Positions 1 to 6,376 of a DNA stretch of 9,004 nucleotides are shown here, in pieces. Numbering within the stretch: the first letter of the stretch is position 1; every line of letters begins with the position of its first letter. Position numbers and translations under genes: made by a program. This DNA comes from Bacteroidales bacterium. Its GTDB lineage: Bacteria; Bacteroidota; Bacteroidia; Bacteroidales; UBA932. The notes below the pieces were generated by a model that was not told the origin of the DNA, did no database searches, and was given only the letters and a program-made list of their open reading frames with translations. The DNA lies in NCBI GenBank assembly GCA_017383945.1, contig JAFNUQ010000159.1, positions 1 through 9,004 on the forward strand, given 5' to 3'.

Positions 1-1
1 G

Positions 2-649
2 ATGGAAAAACTTTCTGCGCTTCTTCCGGAGAGCGGTTTCTTCTGCGAGGAAGAAGATGCGCAATCTTTTGATAAAGAGAAGGTTTGGATTATCGATCCG
101 ATAGATGGCACTGCCAACTATTCGCGCGGCATCAGCGATTGCTGCATCTCAGTTGCACTGGCGGTAAAAGGAGAGCTTGAGATGGGTGTGGTATATAGTC
201 CGTGGAGAGAGGAACTCTACTGCGCTGAGCGTGGCAAGGGGGCATTCTTCAATGGTGAGAGGATTTCCGTTTCAAAGCGTCCATTTGAGGATGGCCTATT
301 CTGCACAGCGATGAGCACTTACCGCAAGGAGTTTGCGCGCAGCTGCTCGGATATTATCTATGACATCTATATGCAGAGCAATGATACCCGTCGTTTCGGC
401 TCTGCGGCTCTTGAGCTTTGCATGCTGGCGCGCGGCATCATTGAGCTTTATTTTGAGCTTCGCCTTCAGCCGTGGGACTATGCTGCCGGAACTCTCATCC
501 TTCGCGAAGCCGGCGGTGCGATTGCCGGATTTGACGGCAGCGAACCTTCGCTTCAGCAGGCTTCACTTGTCGTGGCGTCAAACAGCGGAGCACACACTAA
601 GCGTCTGCTTGAGATAGTCCATCAGCATCTGGATAAGCTACCATACTAG
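2..649 (+). CDS. Inositol monophosphatase family protein, C-terminal 215 residues (5' end outside window)
   Basis: This is a Mg2+-dependent phosphatase of the IMPase fold, the family that includes inositol-1-phosphatase (SuhB-like) and CysQ-like bisphosphate nucleotidases. Visible family motifs are an acidic CEEED stretch (residues 15-19, in place of the usual GEE), WIIDPIDGTANY (29-40, metal ligands D32 and D35), and WDYAAG (158-163, D159 being the third metal-binding aspartate) followed by EAGG (169-172). Family members are about 260-270 residues, with roughly 65 residues before the acidic motif. Only about 15 are present here, so the ATG at position 2 is almost certainly an internal methionine and the true start lies upstream. 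The stop is TAG at 647-649. The gene is convergent with the tRNA and mre operon and has the hairpin at 662-691 behind it. The family is clear; the exact substrate cannot be told from sequence, so no symbol is given. Confidence 0.9.
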   Translation: MEKLSALLPESGFFCEEEDAQSFDKEKVWIIDPIDGTANYSRGISDCCISVALAVKGELEMGVVYSPWREELYCAERGKGAFFNGERISVSKRPFEDGLFCTAMSTYRKEFARSCSDIIYDIYMQSNDTRRFGSAALELCMLARGIIELYFELRLQPWDYAAGTLILREAGGAIAGFDGSEPSLQQASLVVASNSGAHTKRLLEIVHQHLDKLPY

Positions 650-661
650 AGTACACAATAC

Positions 662-691
662 AAAAAGAGATCGCACCAATGCGATCTCTTT
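662..691 (-). terminator. Rho-independent-type terminator, probably bidirectional
   Basis: Positions 664-674 and 681-691 form a perfect 11-bp inverted repeat (AAAGAGATCGC / GCGATCTCTTT) around a 6-nt loop. Read on the minus strand, the stem starts 2 nt after the mature tRNA-Leu 3' end and finishes in a run of five T (666 to 662), the classic form for ending the tRNA and mre operon transcripts. Read on the plus strand it lies 15 nt after the phosphatase stop, but its tail (TTTGTG) is poorer. It therefore probably serves both converging units, most strongly the minus strand. Confidence 0.85.
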
Positions 692-692
692 G

Positions 693-777
693 TGCCTCGG
701 ATGAGACTCGAACTCACACGGACATTGCTGCCCAAGGGATTTTAAGTCCCTCGTGTCTACCATTCCACCACCAAGGC
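693..777 (-). tRNA. tRNA-Leu, anticodon UAA
   Basis: Read on the minus strand, an 85-nt class II tRNA folds cleanly. The acceptor stem is GCCTTGG (777-771) with CCGAGGC (700-694), including one U-G pair, and the discriminator base is A (693). The anticodon stem AGGGA/TCCCT encloses loop CUUAAAA, with anticodon UAA at 744-742, reading UUA and UUG. A long variable arm with a 5-bp stem and GCAA loop is typical of tRNA-Leu, and the T loop is TTCGAGT. The CCA end is not encoded: CA and then the terminator stem follow. It lies 25 bp downstream of rodA, so it could be made both by read-through from the mre operon and from its own promoter box at 787-794. Confidence 0.96.
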
Positions 778-786
778 TTAAGACTG

Positions 787-794
787 CAAAGATA
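787..794 (-). promoter_or_regulatory. Candidate Bacteroidota -7 box for tRNA-Leu (TATCTTTG)
   Basis: On the minus strand the sequence TATCTTTG matches the Bacteroidota -7 consensus TAnnTTTG exactly. Its last base lies 9 nt before the tRNA 5' end, which would give a leader of only a few nucleotides for RNase P to remove. It fits between the rodA stop (805-803) and the tRNA. No convincing TTTG element is seen about 19-21 bp upstream, where the sequence is end-of-rodA coding DNA, so the promoter call rests on the -7 box and its position only. Confidence 0.55.
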
Positions 795-802
795 AACAAA
801 AG

Positions 803-2116
803 TTAGAAATATTTGTTCTCTTGTCTATACAGAGCAATAAATATGAAGATAAATATTGAAAAAGCCAGCAGGGACGAGCCTCCGTAACTTAACATAGGCA
901 GAGGGATACCAATCACAGGCATCAGACCTATAGTCATGCCGATATTGATAAACAAATGCATGAACAGACACGAAGCAAGACAATAACCATAGATGCGGGT
1001 AAAAGCTTCTCTACACTTGTCGGCATCTGATACTATCCTAGAGATTAGGGCTACATATAGCAGCAACAGGAAGATACATCCAAGAAATCCCCATTCTTCG
1101 CCGATGGTGCAGAAGATAAAGTCCGTACTCTGCTCAGGGACAAATCCATAGGTGGTCTGTGTGCCAGAGAGAAATCCTTTTCCTGCAAAGCCTCCTGATC
1201 CGATTGCAATCATTGATTGTCTGACATTATAACCCACACCGCTTGGATCCTCTTTAAGGCCTAGAAGAACCTCAATGCGTCCACGCTGGTGGTCCTGAAG
1301 TACATTGTTAAAGATGAAGTCTGTGGCAAAAATCAGCATCAAACCGCCGGCAATCACAGCCAGGACCCTCAACAATACGGCCCTTCTGGCATTACGAGCC
1401 TCTTTACGGGTGTGCTTGAGGAAATACAGATAGTATATCAAGCAGATGCCCACTAGAACCAGTGCAGTTACCTTCCAGTTAAAAACTAATGTAAAGATAA
1501 ACAGCAATATAGCCAAGCCAATCAGCGCAAGCCACCAGCCGGAAAGGCCTTCTCTGTAAAGTACAAATACAAAACCCACATAGACAAGAGCCGATCCTGT
1601 CTCGCTCTCTCCAAGGATTGCCAGCATCGGCAGTCCCAGAACCAGAGCCACAGAAAGCAGTCCTGCCTGAGAGTTGAATTTGAAGTTCGGGCGGCTCATT
1701 ATTCCCGCCAGCATCAGAGACGTCGTGATCTTGGAGACTTCTGCCGGCTGGAACTTGATAGGTCCAAGCTCAAACCAGGAGTGAGAACCTTTGACGTCCT
1801 TGCTCACAAAAATCACAACCACCAGCAATATCAGCACGAGGATATAACCCATAGAGGAGACGACCTCCCATATGCGAGGATTGATTGCAAATAGTATGAC
1901 CAGATCCACCACAAGGGAAATGCCCAGCCAGAGTATCTGCTTGCCGCTTCTAGTATTCAAGTCAAATATCGATGACGGGTCAGACGAGTGGATAGAGGCA
2001 TAGATGCTCACACATCCGATCAATGCGATGGCCAGGTATAATATTATAAGCCACCAGTCGACCGTCTGCTTGAGGCCTCTGTCTAGGTGATGATATGATT
2101 GTCTACTTGGTGTCAT
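803..2116 (-). CDS. rodA: RodA, SEDS-family peptidoglycan glycosyltransferase of the elongasome
   Basis: RodA polymerises lipid II into glycan strands during lateral wall growth, in an inner-membrane complex with PBP2 and MreBCD. This 437-residue polytopic membrane protein carries the SEDS signatures: SWFELGPIKFQPAEVSK (113-129), GYNVRQSMIAIGSGGFAGKG (295-314), PEQSTDFIF (327-335) and the C-terminal PVIGIPLPMLSYGGSSLL stretch (400-417). D332 aligns with the essential periplasmic aspartate of E. coli RodA (D262). Compared with E. coli RodA (370 aa) there are about 58 extra residues between roughly 193 and 263, holding two additional hydrophobic segments and a basic loop (HTRKEARNARR). The ATG overlaps the mrdA stop by one base (TAATG), so the two are translationally coupled. 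It is the last protein gene of the operon, followed by tRNA-Leu. Pairing with the adjacent PBP2 gene argues for RodA rather than FtsW. Confidence 0.97.
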   Translation of the reverse strand: MTPSRQSYHHLDRGLKQTVDWWLIILYLAIALIGCVSIYASIHSSDPSSIFDLNTRSGKQILWLGISLVVDLVILFAINPRIWEVVSSMGYILVLILLVVVIFVSKDVKGSHSWFELGPIKFQPAEVSKITTSLMLAGIMSRPNFKFNSQAGLLSVALVLGLPMLAILGESETGSALVYVGFVFVLYREGLSGWWLALIGLAILLFIFTLVFNWKVTALVLVGICLIYYLYFLKHTRKEARNARRAVLLRVLAVIAGGLMLIFATDFIFNNVLQDHQRGRIEVLLGLKEDPSGVGYNVRQSMIAIGSGGFAGKGFLSGTQTTYGFVPEQSTDFIFCTIGEEWGFLGCIFLLLLYVALISRIVSDADKCREAFTRIYGYCLASCLFMHLFINIGMTIGLMPVIGIPLPMLSYGGSSLLAFSIFIFIFIALYRQENKYF

Positions 2117-3939
2117 TAGAAAAATTTAGTTGTCAGCATCCTCTCTTCCATCGGTTTGCGCTTCTCGGATATCTCACCATTAAGATATTTCTCAAGCATC
2201 AGCGATGCTACAGGAAGTGCCCAGGTGGCACCGAATCCGGCGTTCTCTACATAAGCAGCCACTGCAATCTTAGGATTGTCCTTAGGCGCAAAACATATAA
2301 ATACTGAGTTGTCCTTTCCGTGAGGATTCTGTGCTGTACCTGTCTTGCCGCACACATCCAGGCCTGGTATTGAGGCGTTGTAGGCTGTGCCTGCCGCTGT
2401 AGATCCGCCATTAACCGCCATATACATACCCTCCACCGCTGTTTCGAAATGAGATGTGTCAACCTTGGTATATACTCTCTCGTGATACTTAGGGTCAATC
2501 TTGACACCTTCAGAGTCTTTAACGATATGAGGCGGTATATAATAACCGCGATTGGCCATAATAGCTGCAAGATTGGCAATCTGAAGAGGTGTAGCTCCGA
2601 TCTCGCCCTGACCGATAGAGAGGGAAATCACGGTCTGGAACCTCCATCTGTTTTTGCCATATATCTTGTTGTAATAGTTTGATGTCGGGATATTTCCGCC
2701 GAGCTCTGAAGGGAAATCACTTCCAAGAGAGTTTCCAAATCCAAAACTTGTCACATAGTCCCTCCATACATCAAAGGCTTCAGTAGTTGAGCTATATTTC
2801 TTATTATCAAGGATATCCTTAAACACGTAGCAGAAGTATCCGTTACAAGAAGTAGCGATTGCATCGCGGAACCTCAGCGGAGAAGTGTGTGCGTGACAAC
2901 CAAGCTTGCGGGTTGCCGTGTAATAATAACCTCCGTGACAAGGATAGCTGTCCTCAGGCACAAGAACTCCTTCCTGAAGACCGATCAGGCCATTGACCAG
3001 CTTGAAGACCGATCCCGGAGGGTATGAGGCCATAACTGTGCGGTTAAACATCGGTTTGCGAGGATTAGCCGAAATCTCTGCATAGTGCTTGCCGATGTCG
3101 GAGAGTACATCCACGTCGATGCCGGGGCTTGACACCATCGCAAGGATTTCTCCTGTCGAAGGCTCAATTGCAACCACAGAACCGACTTTTCCTTCCATAA
3201 GACGCTGGCCATATTGCTGCAGGTGAGCATCAATGGTGGAAACGATATCTTTTCCAGGCACAGCAGGCTTATCTTCTTTGCCTTCGGCATATGCCGACTG
3301 CACCCTGTTGCGGGCGTCTCTCAAGAAGATGTGGTAGCCCTTCTCGCCTTTGAGCTGCTGCTCCATTGCCGCTTCAAGACCTGTGCGGCCCACATAATCG
3401 CCTGCTTCGTATTCCGGATGCTTGCTGATGTAGTTGGCGTCCACTTCGGAGATATATCCCAGCAGATTGCCGCCAGCATTGAAAGGATACTCCCTGATGC
3501 TTCTGGCTTGAGCACGGAAGCCTGGGAATCGGTATTCCTGCTCCGCAAATTTGATATATGTGCTAGGAGGTACCTGCTTCAGCAAGGTCACTGTACGGTA
3601 GCCGATACGCGAACGATATTCGCGATAATATTTCATCCTGCTGCGCAGGAAATCGACTGTTGTGTCAAGGGCGGTCGCGAGTGCAAGAGTGTCAAACTGC
3701 TTTACGTCGCGTGGTGTGACGAGTATATCATAGCACACAGTATTGCCCACGAGAACTTCTCCGTTGCGGTCATAGATGATGCCTCTTGGAGGGTAGATGT
3801 CTACATAGACCATGGAGTTGTTGGAAGCATCTTCTTTATATCCCTTGTCGATAATCTGAATATAAAACAGCTTGCCGATCAGCACTAAAGCTACAATCCA
3901 CAATCCAATCAGAAGCTTATTTTTGCGGTTTATTTCCAT
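2116..3939 (-). CDS. mrdA: Penicillin-binding protein 2 (elongasome transpeptidase)
   Basis: This class B penicillin-binding protein cross-links peptidoglycan made by RodA. It is anchored by one N-terminal membrane segment (about residues 9-30), with the rest periplasmic. The pedestal region includes the conserved PPRGIIYDRNGEVL (50-63) and DYVGRTGLE (181-189) motifs. The transpeptidase domain has all three active-site motifs: S310-V-F-K313 (nucleophile S310), S364-C-N366 and K532-T-G534. Between the first two is a Cys/His-rich stretch (C334, H335, C348, H349, H351, C365) that may bind a metal. The length of 607 is normal for PBP2. The ATG lies 10 bp inside the end of mreD, preceded by an AGGAG ribosome-binding site, and the stop overlaps the rodA start. 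It is intact. The rodA neighbour and MreBCD operon distinguish it from the division enzyme PBP3 (FtsI). Confidence 0.97.
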   Translation of the reverse strand: MEINRKNKLLIGLWIVALVLIGKLFYIQIIDKGYKEDASNNSMVYVDIYPPRGIIYDRNGEVLVGNTVCYDILVTPRDVKQFDTLALATALDTTVDFLRSRMKYYREYRSRIGYRTVTLLKQVPPSTYIKFAEQEYRFPGFRAQARSIREYPFNAGGNLLGYISEVDANYISKHPEYEAGDYVGRTGLEAAMEQQLKGEKGYHIFLRDARNRVQSAYAEGKEDKPAVPGKDIVSTIDAHLQQYGQRLMEGKVGSVVAIEPSTGEILAMVSSPGIDVDVLSDIGKHYAEISANPRKPMFNRTVMASYPPGSVFKLVNGLIGLQEGVLVPEDSYPCHGGYYYTATRKLGCHAHTSPLRFRDAIATSCNGYFCYVFKDILDNKKYSSTTEAFDVWRDYVTSFGFGNSLGSDFPSELGGNIPTSNYYNKIYGKNRWRFQTVISLSIGQGEIGATPLQIANLAAIMANRGYYIPPHIVKDSEGVKIDPKYHERVYTKVDTSHFETAVEGMYMAVNGGSTAAGTAYNASIPGLDVCGKTGTAQNPHGKDNSVFICFAPKDNPKIAVAAYVENAGFGATWALPVASLMLEKYLNGEISEKRKPMEERMLTTKFF

Positions 3940-4445
3940 TTTGACTCCTGCTTGTGAGAGAGTAACTCTATGATATACAAAGAAATAGGTGTACTGAGAA
4001 GGAGCGAAGCTCCGACTTTGACCAGGTCTACCCAGAAGGCCCTGGTTCCAGCACTATCTATGCAGACATAGATGATAAGGAAAATCAGGGTCAGGATTAT
4101 TGTGGTTACAGCGATTTTGTTCCAGCCTTGTCTGTATGGGGACACGTCCTCTCCGCGAGAGAAGACTTCCGAGCCCATCACCAGCATGATGACCGGTCGG
4201 CGAAGGGCTGCTACAGCTACTAGAGCAAAGCTGCTCAGGCCGAGCGGTGCACCACAGAAGAAATCACAGAAAAAGCCGAAGGCAAATGCTAGTATCATAT
4301 CACGTGCACTGCTTCTGCGCAGGCTGAGGCAAAGCACCAGAGCCGGCAGGTAGGCTATCATCAGGAACTGCGAGAAATTAAAGAAATTCCAGAGAAGAAC
4401 CTGAGCACAAAGAAGAAGCAGATATCTCAACCAAGGTTGTTTCAT
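3930..4445 (-). CDS. mreD: Rod-shape-determining membrane protein MreD
   Basis: This is a small, strongly hydrophobic inner-membrane protein of 171 residues with about five to six predicted membrane segments (roughly 6-24, 27-42, 49-67, 69-90, 110-128 and 139-161). MreD sequences diverge widely. The recognisable part is AFAFGFFCDFFCGAPLG (53-69), matching the family pattern of a membrane helix with G..xD followed by LG. Identity also rests on position between mreC and mrdA. Its role is to link MreC to the RodA/PBP2 synthase; it has no known catalytic activity. The ATG overlaps the mreC stop as ATGA, and a strong GGGAGGT Shine-Dalgarno sequence sits 6 nt upstream. The last 10 bp overlap mrdA. 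Confidence 0.9.
   Translation of the reverse strand: MKQPWLRYLLLLCAQVLLWNFFNFSQFLMIAYLPALVLCLSLRRSSARDMILAFAFGFFCDFFCGAPLGLSSFALVAVAALRRPVIMLVMGSEVFSRGEDVSPYRQGWNKIAVTTIILTLIFLIIYVCIDSAGTRAFWVDLVKVGASLLLSTPISLYIIELLSHKQESKWK
3945..3949 (-). promoter_or_regulatory. Ribosome binding site of mrdA (AGGAG)
   Basis: On the minus strand AGGAG lies 5 nt before the mrdA ATG (3939-3937), inside the 3' end of mreD. It supports this start and independent re-initiation on PBP2 despite the overlap. The other starts in this window (ispD, mreB, mreC, rodA, the Lrp gene) show no comparable motif, as is common in Bacteroidota. Confidence 0.6.
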
Positions 4446-5269
4446 TGGTAACCTCCCTGCTCTTCAAGAGCCATAATTTCCTCACGTTCAAGATTTTCCA
4501 CAACAGTCACGTAGTGAAGGGTCTTGAAATTCTGGAATAGTGTGACTTTAATCTGTTTCTTGGATCCATCAACCAGTCTGCTCTCTACTGTTGTGCCAAG
4601 AGCGATGCCAGCAGGGAAAAGTGATGAGTATCCGCTTGTGCGGACAGTATCTCCCACAGCGACTTCGTAATGAGGAGGAATATCATCAACAATAGCTCCG
4701 TCGGGGCTGATTCCGTCCCACATCAGAGGTGCGTCAATACCTTCTCTTCCGACCTTTGTGCTGATACGGAGCTTGTTGTTCATCATGGTGATGCCGTAGG
4801 CCTGATGTCGGCCCACAGCTGTGATGATGCCTACCACTCCATTGTCTGAGATGATGCCGGACTGCTCCTTGATGCCGTCTTCCCAGCCTTTGTTGATGAT
4901 GATATAGTTATGAGCAGTATTGCGACTCATCTTGATGATTGTCGCGCTGGTGTATTTGAATCTTGAATCTCCCACCAGAGATTGTGTCGCGGCTTGCTCC
5001 TGGGCTGCTTCTTCTGCGTTTTCGTAGGCCTGCAATCTGGCCTGAAGTTCCGCGTTGATGCGGACGAGCTCATCGTTCTGGTCCTGAAGCATGAAATGCG
5101 AGCGGATTTTCTCACCACCGCCCCATAAAAAGGCGTTGACGCTGCCGCTAAGCTGATTCAGCCAGATATTCTGCTTGCTCGAACTCCTACTGAGCATTGC
5201 AAGAGCAGCAATCTCCAAAACGATGAAGATTGCCGCACTTATCATAAATGATGTAGGTCGTCTTTGCAC
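4442..5269 (-). CDS. mreC: Rod-shape-determining protein MreC
   Basis: MreC is a bitopic membrane scaffold that links cytoplasmic MreB to periplasmic PBP2 and promotes its activation. The 275-residue product has a basic N-terminus (QRR), one membrane helix (about 9-26), a charged helical coiled-coil-like segment (about 60-95) and a periplasmic beta-rich core (about 105-262). The core carries family features such as NKGWEDGI (126-133), NGVVGII (143-149) and GDTVRTSGYSSLFPAGIALG (206-225). The C-terminal tail is acidic. The chosen start is GTG (5269-5267), 6 bp after the mreB stop, because it supplies the positive residues expected before the membrane anchor. An in-frame ATG at 5245-5243 (codon 9) is a possible alternative and would remove them. 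Neither start has a clear Shine-Dalgarno sequence. The stop overlaps mreD by 4 bp. Confidence 0.94.
   Translation of the reverse strand: MQRRPTSFMISAAIFIVLEIAALAMLSRSSSKQNIWLNQLSGSVNAFLWGGGEKIRSHFMLQDQNDELVRINAELQARLQAYENAEEAAQEQAATQSLVGDSRFKYTSATIIKMSRNTAHNYIIINKGWEDGIKEQSGIISDNGVVGIITAVGRHQAYGITMMNNKLRISTKVGREGIDAPLMWDGISPDGAIVDDIPPHYEVAVGDTVRTSGYSSLFPAGIALGTTVESRLVDGSKKQIKVTLFQNFKTLHYVTVVENLEREEIMALEEQGGYQ
4451..4457 (-). promoter_or_regulatory. Ribosome binding site of mreD (GGGAGGT)
   Basis: On the minus strand GGGAGGT, with a full GGAGG core, lies 6 nt before the mreD ATG (4445-4443). It is placed within the last codons of mreC, which encode Q-G-G-Y-Q. This is the strongest Shine-Dalgarno match noticed at any gene start in the window and fixes the mreD start. 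Confidence 0.65.
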
Positions 5270-5275
5270 TATTTT

Positions 5276-6301
5276 CTATCGCATCAAGAATTGGTAACGA
5301 TCAGTGTTTTTGAGTGCATCACAAGTGCCTCGGGCAACAGCGTGAAGCGGATCGTCAGCCACGTGGAAAGTGATGTTGACCTTGTCTGTGAGTCTCTTTG
5401 CAAGACCTCTTAGGAGAGAACCGCCACCAGAGAGGTGAATACCGTTTTCTACGATATCAGAGTACAACTCAGGAGGAGTGTTCTCAAGAACGTGAAGGAT
5501 AGAAGTCTCGATTTTTGCAATAGACTTATCCAAGCAGTGAGCAATCTCCTGATGAGTGATTGTTGCCTCTACAGGGTGAGCGGTCATGAGGTTTGGACCT
5601 CTCACTACAAATGGCTCAGGTGCGTTCTCGTCAAGATCCGGAATTACGGCGCCGATAGCAATCTTGATCTTCTCGGCAGTAATGTCGCCCACCTTGATGT
5701 TGTGCTGCTGGCGGAGATAATACTGGATGTCGCTAGTAAATACATCACCTGCGGTGCGAATGCTCTCCTGATGCACAAGGCCGCCAAGAGAAATCACTGC
5801 AATTTCAGTTGTACCGCCACCGATGTCAACAACCATATTTCCCTGTGGTGCGAGCACGTCAAGACCGATACCGAGGGCTGCTGCCATTGGCTCGTAGATG
5901 AGATATACATCTCTACCGCCGGCGTGCTCTGATGAGTCGCGCACTGCTCTGATCTCAACTTCTGTTGATCCTGAAGGGATGCCCACAACAACTTTGATAT
6001 TTGGTGTGAAGAGTTTTGTGCGGTTGCCGCTGGCGCGCTTGATAAAGCCGCGGATCATCATCTCCGCAGCATTGAAGTCAGCAATCACGCCATCTCTGAG
6101 TGGACGGATGGTTCTGATGCCTGAATATTCCTTACCGCTCATCAGTTTTGCTTCCTGGCCGATGGCGATAGGCTTGCCTGTATTGTTGTCTATAGCAACG
6201 ATGCTTGGCTCGTCAAGGACAATCTTATCGTTCTGATATATGATCGTATTGGCAGTACCAAGGTCGATTGCGAGTTCTTGATTTAAAAATGAAAATGCCA
6301 T
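5276..6301 (-). CDS. mreB: MreB, actin-like rod-shape cytoskeletal protein
   Basis: MreB is an actin-fold ATPase forming short membrane-bound filaments that orient the lateral-wall synthesis machinery. At 341 residues it matches the family (E. coli 347). It shows the phosphate-1 motif DLGTANTIIY (13-22), the phosphate-2 motif DIGGGTTEIAVISLGG (159-174), the catalytic glutamate in YEPMAAALG (136-144, E137) and the adenosine motif SGGGSLLRGL (291-300). The N-terminus MAFSFLNQ is short and hydrophobic, suitable for membrane contact. The ATG at 6301 is the natural start; no Shine-Dalgarno sequence is seen. It is the first gene of the mreBCD-mrdA-rodA operon and diverges from ispD across 75 bp, with a TAnnTTTG box at 6327-6334 as the likely operon promoter. 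The mreC start lies 6 bp after its stop. Confidence 0.98.
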   Translation of the reverse strand: MAFSFLNQELAIDLGTANTIIYQNDKIVLDEPSIVAIDNNTGKPIAIGQEAKLMSGKEYSGIRTIRPLRDGVIADFNAAEMMIRGFIKRASGNRTKLFTPNIKVVVGIPSGSTEVEIRAVRDSSEHAGGRDVYLIYEPMAAALGIGLDVLAPQGNMVVDIGGGTTEIAVISLGGLVHQESIRTAGDVFTSDIQYYLRQQHNIKVGDITAEKIKIAIGAVIPDLDENAPEPFVVRGPNLMTAHPVEATITHQEIAHCLDKSIAKIETSILHVLENTPPELYSDIVENGIHLSGGGSLLRGLAKRLTDKVNITFHVADDPLHAVARGTCDALKNTDRYQFLMR

Positions 6302-6326
6302 TTTCTGCTTGATTCTTGTTAAGCTA

Positions 6327-6334
6327 CAAAAATA
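6327..6334 (-). promoter_or_regulatory. Candidate -7 box for the mre operon (TATTTTTG)
   Basis: On the minus strand TATTTTTG matches the Bacteroidota TAnnTTTG consensus and would start transcription roughly 15-20 nt before the mreB ATG, in an AT-rich 75-bp intergenic region. No good TTTG -33 element is visible at 19-21 bp; an ATTG lies about 25 bp upstream. It is plausible because this is the only space for a promoter directly upstream of mreB. Confidence 0.5.
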
Positions 6335-6346
6335 ACTAAAAATACT

Positions 6347-6354
6347 TAAATTTG
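6347..6354 (+). promoter_or_regulatory. Candidate -7 box for ispD (TAAATTTG)
   Basis: On the plus strand TAAATTTG matches TAnnTTTG and lies 22 nt before the ispD ATG, leaving a short leader ending in six T bases directly before the start codon. The -33 element is not clear at the usual spacing (a TTG lies about 28 bp upstream). The box is 12 bp from the oppositely oriented mreB box, so the two promoters overlap. Confidence 0.5.
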
Positions 6355-6376
6355 CCTATCAATCTCAAGCTTTTTT

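Noticed and set aside
2..4. ATG as the true start of the phosphatase
   Set aside because: Starting here would delete about 50 residues normally found before the acidic motif; the gene more likely continues upstream of the window.
662..777. tRNA-Leu 3' end as an integration site of a mobile element
   Set aside because: No integrase gene, no repeat of the tRNA 3' end seen elsewhere in the window, and the tRNA is flanked by ordinary genes and its own terminator.
3214..3888. A 224-codon open frame on the plus strand opposite mrdA
   Set aside because: It is fully antisense to the PBP2 gene, whose active-site motifs are intact; its translation has no recognisable domain and looks like reverse-complement coding sequence.
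5435..5932. A 165-codon plus-strand frame opposite mreB
   Set aside because: It is antisense to highly conserved MreB codons and has no domain; it is a shadow frame.
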